From positions 12,755,001 through 12,819,000 of the forward strand of contig OZ023192.1 of assembly GCA_963995505.1 (NCBI GenBank): 64,000 nt of DNA, given 5' to 3'. This DNA is from Hypericum androsaemum (taxonomy: Eukaryota; Streptophyta; Magnoliopsida; Malpighiales; Hypericaceae). The translations under genes and the position numbers were made by a program. Each line of letters begins with the position of its first letter. Within the stretch, counting starts at the first letter, position 1. The notes under the pieces are model-generated. The model worked only from the letters and a program-made list of their open reading frames with translations. It was not told the origin of the DNA and ran no database searches. Below, piece by piece: positions 57,695 through 64,000 of the stretch.

Positions 57695-57812
57695 TGTAAG
57701 TTATCACCCATGATTATTCATTTAGTTAATTAATTAAAATATTTGAGATTGGAATCTCTTGAGAAATCTTTTAATTAATATCCAAATGGATAATCGTGGG
57801 TGATAACTTACA
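57695..57812. repeat. 118-bp palindrome at the start of the decayed element's 3' LTR
   Basis: Begins TGTAAGTTATCACCCATGAT and ends in its inverted copy, ATCGTGGGTGATAACTTACA, with AT-rich centre. It follows the polypurine tract directly, so it is the LTR start or a whole mini-LTR of TG...CA form. Confidence 0.7.
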
Positions 57813-57899
57813 TGGAGGAATAAGGAAATGGGATAGGAGGCGATCCCCTTAGAAGGAAAGTCAAGAAGAATTATTTATGTTTGAAGCAAATCTTTTTAT

Positions 57900-59792
57900 C
57901 AATGTAGTTTGGTGCTGAAAGGTGCTTAGTGGATGTGCTTTGTGGGCATGCTCATTGAGCCGAACAAGCCATGTAATATCCTTATTGTCTACGCTCCCTC
58001 AAGCTTTGCTGAACAATTGACGACGTGGGCTGAAGTTAAGGTGGTCAAAGATGCTAATCCCAACCCGATGTGGATTTGTATGGGTGACTTGAATGCCGTA
58101 TTATGTAGGGAGGTGAGAAAGGGTGAGTCTGATTCCGGGCGTAGCACGTCGAGGCATTTGCGATTGATGGTGGACCAGCTGAACTTGATTGATCTCCTAC
58201 TGGTTGGGAGAAAATTTACTTGGAGGAACACCGGCGGGTCTGCTAGCCAAATAGACAGATACCTTGTATAGCAGGAGTGGTTGCAGACTTCCCCCCAGTG
58301 TATTCAGTTGGGATTGTGTAAAGGTAGCTCTGATCACAATCCTATCTTACTCAAGACTAGAGATTTGGACTGGGGCCCCCAATCATTCAGATTCTTCTCG
58401 GTCTGGCTGGATAAATCAGAGTTTCAAAGCAATGCTCAGAGCTGGTGGGTAGAGCTGGACGAGGTGACGTGGGGATCGAACAAGTTCTTCTACAAGCTCG
58501 ACTATCTTGAGAAGAAAATAAGGGATTCAAGGCATTGCCTCTTTGGAGAGTTGGATGAGGATATAAAATACCTTAAGGCTGAGATTGACACTCTTGACTC
58601 CCTTGAGGAGGAGGCGGACCTCACTGAGATACAAAAGGAGAGGAAGAGAGCACTAAAAATGAAATGTGGCAGAAGCAATGTGCTCTTGAATCATACTGGA
58701 TGCAAAAGGCGTGTATCAATTGGGGAAAGCTCAGTGACAGAAATACCAAGTACTTACACTTACCTCCTAAGCTCAGGAATAAATCAAACTATATTGGGCA
58801 ATTACGGACTTACAATGGTACGGTGGACAGTCCAGCAGAAATCAAAGAGGTGATAACGGAGCATTTCTCTAGACATTTCACTGAAGTCGTGTGGAGCAGA
58901 CCTTCCCTGGACCACAATCTGTTTACAAAGCTATCAGAAGGAAGCAAATTATTGCTTAAAGCCAAGCCGGAAGAGAAGGAGATCAAAGAGGCTATTTGGA
59001 GCTGTGACGGAGAAAAGGTGCTGGGTCCCGACGGCTTTTGCTTCTCTTTTTTCAAGGTCTGTTAGGATGTGTTAAGTAGAGACACGATAGATTTTGTCAA
59101 AAATTTCTTCAGGAGGTCAATGCTTTTGCCGCAAGTAAAGGCTTTGTTAATCACCCTTGTGGCTAAGAAGGTTGGTGCTAGAAGATAAATGAATTCAGAC
59201 CTATTTCCCTTGTCGGTTCTATTTACAAGGTGGTATCGAAGGTTCTGGCCAATCGGCTCCGTAAGATGATTGCCCAAGTAGTAGGGGCAGAACAGTTTGC
59301 TTTTATTGGAGGCCGACAAATGATAGATAACATCCTAATCTGTAGCGAAGTGGTAAACTACCTAATGAAGTCCAAAGTGAAAGGAGTTTTAATCAAACTC
59401 GACTTTCAAAAAGCATTTGATAGCATTTCTTGGGACTTCGTTGAATCGGTTATGTAGGGGATGAATTTTGGGCTAAGGTTTAGAAGGTTGATTATGAGTT
59501 GCATTCGGGGATCGTCGGCCTCGATTCTAATTAATGGTGTGCCTACCAAGCTTGTAAAGATGGAGGTTTTTACCATCTGAGGGTTTTACTGAGGCCGACG
59601 GCAGCAACCTCAGAAGAGGAGATCCCTTTTCTGAGGCCACCAGTAGTAGTAGTCGTAGTCCGGATAAGGTGTTGCACGATCCTCTTAATAGGAGCCTTGA
59701 GTATCGGTAGTTCGCCTTTGTCGTTGTATTTGGACTTGGTTTTCGTATTTATTTAGGGGCTTTGACCCCGCCTCTTCCACCCAAAAAAAAGA
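57900..59792 (+). pseudogene. LINE ORF2 remnant: endonuclease and reverse transcriptase, internally deleted
   Basis: Endonuclease part: NILIVYAPSS, MGDLNAVL, DLLLVGRKFTWRNT, SQIDRYLV, and in another frame SSDHNPILLKT. Then a charged linker, and RT fingers (GPDGFCFSFF; INEFRPISLVGSIYKVVSKV; ANRLRK; GGRQMIDNIL; IKLDFQKAFDSISWDF). The reading is broken by stops and shifts, and the RT stops before its YADD box; a deletion joins it to the 3' end (TTTAGGGGCTTTGACCCCGC) with an A-rich tail at about 59787. It is typical of the plant L1 clade and is inactive. Confidence 0.85.
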
Positions 59793-60149
59793 AACATAAA
59801 AAATCATCCAATGTATCAAGGACACGGCTCAAAGTGGCGGTCAATTAAATCCTATGACCCTCCATGAGGTGATTTGCTCGGCTGGGATATTTGGCTTGTG
59901 GTGTAATTAGGATCTAACATTTGGGATGATGGATTTTGGGGTTATTCTTTTGGAAAATTATTTTGGATAGCGTTTCTAGTTGTATGACTTTGATAACTAG
60001 ATTTTCAATACTTTTTTTTATAAGTAAAGTATCATTTACCTTAAAAGATCCGACCAAGGGAGAGCACACCATTGTTACTGTACCAAAGGTACGAGATAAA
60101 ATATATCTGACGCAAAGCAATGATATGCAGTATCTGAATACGTAATCTA
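59793..60149. other. Intergenic, no feature seen
   Basis: Short AT-rich stretch after the LINE tail. ORFs on both strands show no domain. Confidence 0.4.
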
Positions 60150-61378
60150 ATCTAACAAAAAATTTCCCCAAATACAAACGACCAAACCAAAAATCGAAGA
60201 CCAGTCACGAAGTATTGAAAGACCAGTTATGAGCTTGACCACATGCAACCTCCTTAATTGCACAGAGGATAAAAGAGGTATCAACCTCCCAAGGGCATCA
60301 TCGTGCGAAACCATATTCTCCATAATCGAAGAAAGGGTAAGCTCCAAAACTGGTCACTTTGGGGAAATAGCCTTCACCTTCTGAGTCGATGTTTTCAATG
60401 GAACAGCAGCCTTGGTCAAAGGCTTCCTAACTTGACTACTAGAGCGGGTCGAAGTCGGCAGGGTCAGTCGATTCACTTTAACTATCTTGGCCACCCAAAC
60501 AGCAACGACAAGATCCATCGGAGAGCCTGACGGAGAAGCAACAGGGCGTTGCAACTCAGCGGCACCAATTGAAATATCAAGAGAAGCAAGGAGCTTCTCT
60601 AACTAATCAGGATCCTCATCGACAAGGGGGCCGCATCAACTACATCCCCTATTCCATCCCACACTGTGGCAGCCATAACGTGCTGCAACACCGGAAAATC
60701 AGAATGCCGCGAGTAATCTGACTCAACCCCAGCAATAGTAGCAAAATGAGGCACAAAACCATCCTTCATCGGCCTCTCAGATGCAACAGAAGTAGCCTCC
60801 AAAGATCCCTAAACCTCAACACTCTCCACCAAACCTTCAAAATTCAACTCACCAACAGAAGCAAAGGATGGATAAGCTGAAATTGTAGCAAGCGAAGCAT
60901 GAGAAGGGGCTGCCCTACAAGAATCAACGATAGTGACAGCAGCAGGAAGGGACTGCCATGCATCCGTAAATAGCTCAGCAGAAGCCTGTCTAGCTTCACA
61001 GAGATCCTCAGCAATCGCGCTTCTAGATGCATCAAGTCCTGTACAAAACGGAACCCCTGCACCAACATCCAAAGAACCCAAAGTAGTAGAAGCAACTACA
61101 GAAAACACAATCTGCTCACAATCTCCTCCATCCCCCTCGGGACCAACGTTCACTTCAAGACCCAAGAAACCATCCACATAGCTACGAATTTCACCATCCT
61201 CCACATCACAATTGCAGCCTGAACTAACAAAATCAAGACTATCAGGCTCCCAATTAGAACCTGACTGATCTTCCTCCATTAAAACCACCATTTCCTCCAC
61301 ACAAATCACGTATTTATCAAGCCAAGCACAAATTCTATCTAAGCACTTTGATAAAATTAGGACAAGCGCAACGTCCAA
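60150..61378 (-). pseudogene. Unrecognised coding-like chain, perhaps LINE ORF1-derived
   Basis: The minus strand has four consecutive open stretches (60809-61378, 60599-60802, 60354-60554, 60147-60347). The first two are in one frame separated by a single stop; the next two are in another frame, so one shift and two or three stops would link them. The peptide is acidic and alanine/serine-rich (for example ARQASAELFTDAWQSLPAAV), with a basic stretch later (STRSSSQVRKPLTKAAVPLK). It is similar in style to the variable C-terminal part of plant LINE ORF1, but no domain is recognised. The composition is more GC-rich than the surroundings. Confidence 0.4.
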
Positions 61379-61896
61379 GCGTATCCGGCAGATTTCTAGT
61401 ACCTTAGATATTGTATTTATGGCATAATTGGTGTAATTATTGGTGGTAATTTTTGAAAAGTAATATAAAATGTTTGACTATGGTACTATATTGTGATGCG
61501 ATTGTCGGGATTACAATGAACCAATCGGAATCTTCCATTTGAGAATTTGAGGATTGTGTCAGAACGTATGGTTCATAATTACCGCTGAATCGGTGAAGAA
61601 TTGTTTTAAAGTTAATCAGAGATCTTTAAATAGAACTTTTGTTTAGGTAGAATTTTATCATACACTTGTTTTAACCCAAATCACACTTGACTTAGTTAGT
61701 CGATAGAAACTCATTAATTTTGAATACTAAAATACTAAAATAATATTAAATACTAAAATATCCTAGAAAATTATTAAAAATAACTATATCTAATAACAAT
61801 TGTTACTAGATATATGATATCTATGACTTTAAACCACCTTATTTAACTCCATATCTTTTTCTCCTTTGGCCTTGTTCCATGTAGTCCGCTTCATTT
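61379..61896. other. Intergenic, AT-rich
   Basis: No gene or repeat seen up to the MULE target duplication at 61897. Confidence 0.45.
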
Positions 61897-61905
61897 TTAA
61901 AATAT

Positions 61906-63200
61906 CAGATAAGTTCACTTAAGTATCCCATAGTTTCACGCATTTTTACTTAGGTACCTTGTGGTTTTACTTTTTTCACTTTGGTGACAGATGTTTCCAA
62001 ATTTGACACTTTTAGTGACAGAAGTTTTCAAATTTGACACTTTTGGTGATAAATTCTTAACCAAGGTTAGTTATTTTCTGATTGACATTTCCATGGTTAT
62101 CCACGTAAGTAAGGGTGAGCATTCGGATAATCCGAATCCGAACTATCAGAATTTTGAACTATCCGAACTACTTTTTTTGATATCCGAATCCGAACTATCA
62201 ACTATCCGATATCCGATATCCGATATCCGAACTTTTTTCGGATACGGATTCGGATAATCCGAACTATCCGATTTTGGCCCAATTATTACCAAATTTTCCT
62301 TTTACCTTTGCTTACGCCTCCTAGTGGAAACAAACCAGAGAAAAGAAAACAAGAAACAAAAGCATCTTTTTTAGGATGAAGAGAGCACAAGCTATTTGAA
62401 AAGACAAGGCTTGTTCATCGGAGAAGACTACAACAAGAGCACCTTTTTTTAATCACAGCCACTAGAAAAAATCCATTTTAGAGCATGTTCATCAGAAAAA
62501 ATAGAAACACCAACAATAAGGAGAGGAATCAGGGACGGGAACAAGCACGAGAAAGGGACAAATATGAGCAGCTACGGGTACCAGGAGCAAGGGCGAGACA
62601 AAAACGACATGAGCGTCGGGGAGTGGGGACGACGAGAAGCAGGCGGCGACGTGGACCAGGTTTTGGTAATTTAGGTTTTACATTTTAGGGATTGGAAACT
62701 CTCGACTTTGTCTAGAAGATTTAGGGAAAAAAATAGTTGGGTTGGGGATTGTAGGAAGTGGGCTGGGCTGGGCTAAAAGGTTATTTTTACAAATCGGATA
62801 GTTCGGATATCCGAATTAAAAAATTTATTATCCGAATTTTTTATTTCGGATAATCCGAATCTGAATCCGAATACATAATTATCCGAATCCGAAAAATACT
62901 TCGGATTCGGATTCGGACAACGGATAACGGATATTTTGCTCACTCCTACACGTAAGCGCCATGTGAGTGCCATGTCATATTTCTCTAAGACATTAACGTG
63001 GCAATATTAAAAAAAATCTCCTTTTAAATATCTAATCTCTAAAATCAACCAAAATAAAGCAAAATACTTACTCTCGTCAGGAATTTGTCACTAAAAGTGT
63101 CAAATTTTAAAACCTCTGTCACCAAAGTGGAAAAAGTGATACCACAGGGTACTTAAGTAAAAATGTGGGGAACTACATGGTACTTAAATGAACTTATTCC
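61906..63200. mobile_element. MULE-type element hosting a hAT-like insertion
   Basis: TIRs of about 130 bp: left CAGATAAGTTCACTTAAGTA, right reverse strand GGAATAAGTTCATTTAAGTA, both going on to CACTTTGGTGACAGA and AATTTGACACTTTTAGTGAC. A perfect 9-bp duplication TTAAAATAT lies at 61897-61905 and 63201-63209. Without the nested element it is about 450 bp, mostly TIR. Confidence 0.82.
62110..62948. mobile_element. hAT-like element with ATCCGAA repeats, nested in the MULE
   Basis: Ends TAAGGGTGAGC and, reverse, TAGGAGTGAGC; perfect 8-bp duplication CACGTAAG (62102-62109, 62949-62956). Both subterminal regions are arrays of TATCCGAA and GGATTCGGAT words in inverted orientation. The centre (about 62300-62780) has a 67-codon arginine-rich ORF of no known family. 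Confidence 0.85.
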
Positions 63201-63301
63201 TTAAAATATTTGTCGAACTGCTTTGTGAACTTGAATCATCGCTTGAACTTTGTGATTCGAGGACCTTGATTTTTTTTCCTTTTTTCCGGAATAGGCCCGT
63301 G

Positions 63302-63380
63302 CTCCATGCGTGAAGATACTTCATAACTACAATGAAGCAATTTCAAGAAAAGAGAAAGGAGGCAAAGTATTCCTTAACTA
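63302..63380 (+). pseudogene. O-methyltransferase exon 2 fragment (third copy)
   Basis: The sequence TGCGTGAAGATACTTCATAA followed by an (A/G)AAAGGAGGCAAAGTATTCC block aligns with the start of exon 2 in OMT copies 1 and 2 and reads CVKILHNYNEAIS, then KGGKVF, before a stop. Preceding bases keep a worn acceptor region. The rest of exon 2 and exon 1 are not found in the window. Confidence 0.75.
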
Positions 63381-64000
63381 GTGAAACGTCCTTCCAAATC
63401 TTTATTGTGATTTGGTATCACCTATACATAGTGATATTTTTTTAATGATACCTATATGATTGTATTTCAAACGATTTTCGTAATTAATACTTGGAAGTTG
63501 GAACTAAGTAAAGTTCATGAGTTCAGTGGAAAAAAATTACCATAAAGTTCCGTAAAAAATAATTCGTCGCACTATGTGATAATTAGACTCGATTAATCAC
63601 CCGTGGCCATACCATCTTGAATGTCAATACCATAGAAAAATTCATACAGAACTGAATTGAATTAGTCATTGTCTGACAAACACTCATAGAAAAACAAATT
63701 ACGTTTAATTAAACAGAACATATGATACATGCTTCAATTGAACAGGCTATCCATCTTGTAATTTGGTCCCAAGAAGATCCCCAAAATCTGCATCTTCTCT
63801 GTCCATTGATCCATGTGGGCTCCCACAAGGAAGCACATATTTGCACGTTCTCTTCACAAACAACTCATTCCATAATTCTTTCCGGATACTCGAACTATAT
63901 AATAACATTTGCACACACACACAAAAAAACTATATAATAACCAGAGAAGTCCAGAACTTGGAATCATAATTTTTTGAGGAATGGAATTCCACAAGGAACA
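63381..64000. other. Intergenic to window end, no feature seen
   Basis: AT-rich. Two overlapping plus-strand ORFs near 63722-63969 lack any domain and look accidental. Confidence 0.45.

Overview
This is nuclear DNA of a flowering plant, most likely a eudicot. The genes have short exons and GT-AG introns and belong to plant families (RABA1 GTPase, VOZ transcription factor, class I O-methyltransferases). The spaces between them are AT-rich and full of Ty1/copia, LINE, Mutator-like (MULE), hAT-like and pogo-like elements. I cannot name the species. No bacterial, organellar, CRISPR or tRNA feature was seen.

Layout. 1-273: last exon of a RABA1-type Rab GTPase (+). 1785-2111: small one-helix membrane protein (-). 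2232-6600: DNA-transposon cluster with a gene-capturing MULE, a long imperfect palindrome broken by two later insertions, and a decayed pogo-like element. 7495-9437: PDAP1/PP28-type phosphoprotein, eight exons (-). 9813-11062: a hAT-type MITE and a pogo-type MITE. 11518-14257: VOZ1-like transcription factor, four coding exons (-). 17625-19857: OPA3-like protein, four exons (-). 22.4-27.3 kb: LTR fragment, degenerate LINE ORF1 and a MULE. 27.4-30.2 kb: tandem array of palindromic repeats holding a 1.5-kb solo LTR.

30.3-64 kb is an O-methyltransferase (OMT) cluster dismantled by transposons. OMT copy 1 (30359-35915) is split in exon 2 by a 4.0-kb copia element with a perfect 5-bp target duplication. 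OMT copy 2 (38825-40250) is intact, but an 8.85-kb copia element begins 87 bp after its stop codon. A third OMT survives as an exon 2 fragment at about 63.3 kb. Duplicated flanks show that the cluster grew by segmental duplication. The 49-54 kb interval is a nest: hAT-like inside MULE inside hAT-like. 54.4-59.8 kb holds a second, badly decayed copia relative and a LINE ORF2 remnant. 61.9-63.2 kb is a MULE with a hAT-like element inside it.

The intact genes are ordinary housekeeping or regulatory genes and show no operon-like cooperation; only the OMT copies form a functional cluster. The most unusual items are: at least six MULE-type elements, several with perfect 9-bp target duplications and two carrying gene-like fragments; the 2.5-kb palindrome; an additional ORF upstream of gag in the large copia element together with a dense G-box array in its LTRs; a long noncoding 3' region shared by two copia relatives; and a VOZ intron that stays in frame and would add a hydrophobic segment if retained.

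All boundaries come from reading the sequence by eye. Target duplications and terminal repeats were compared base by base; identities and ages were not computed.
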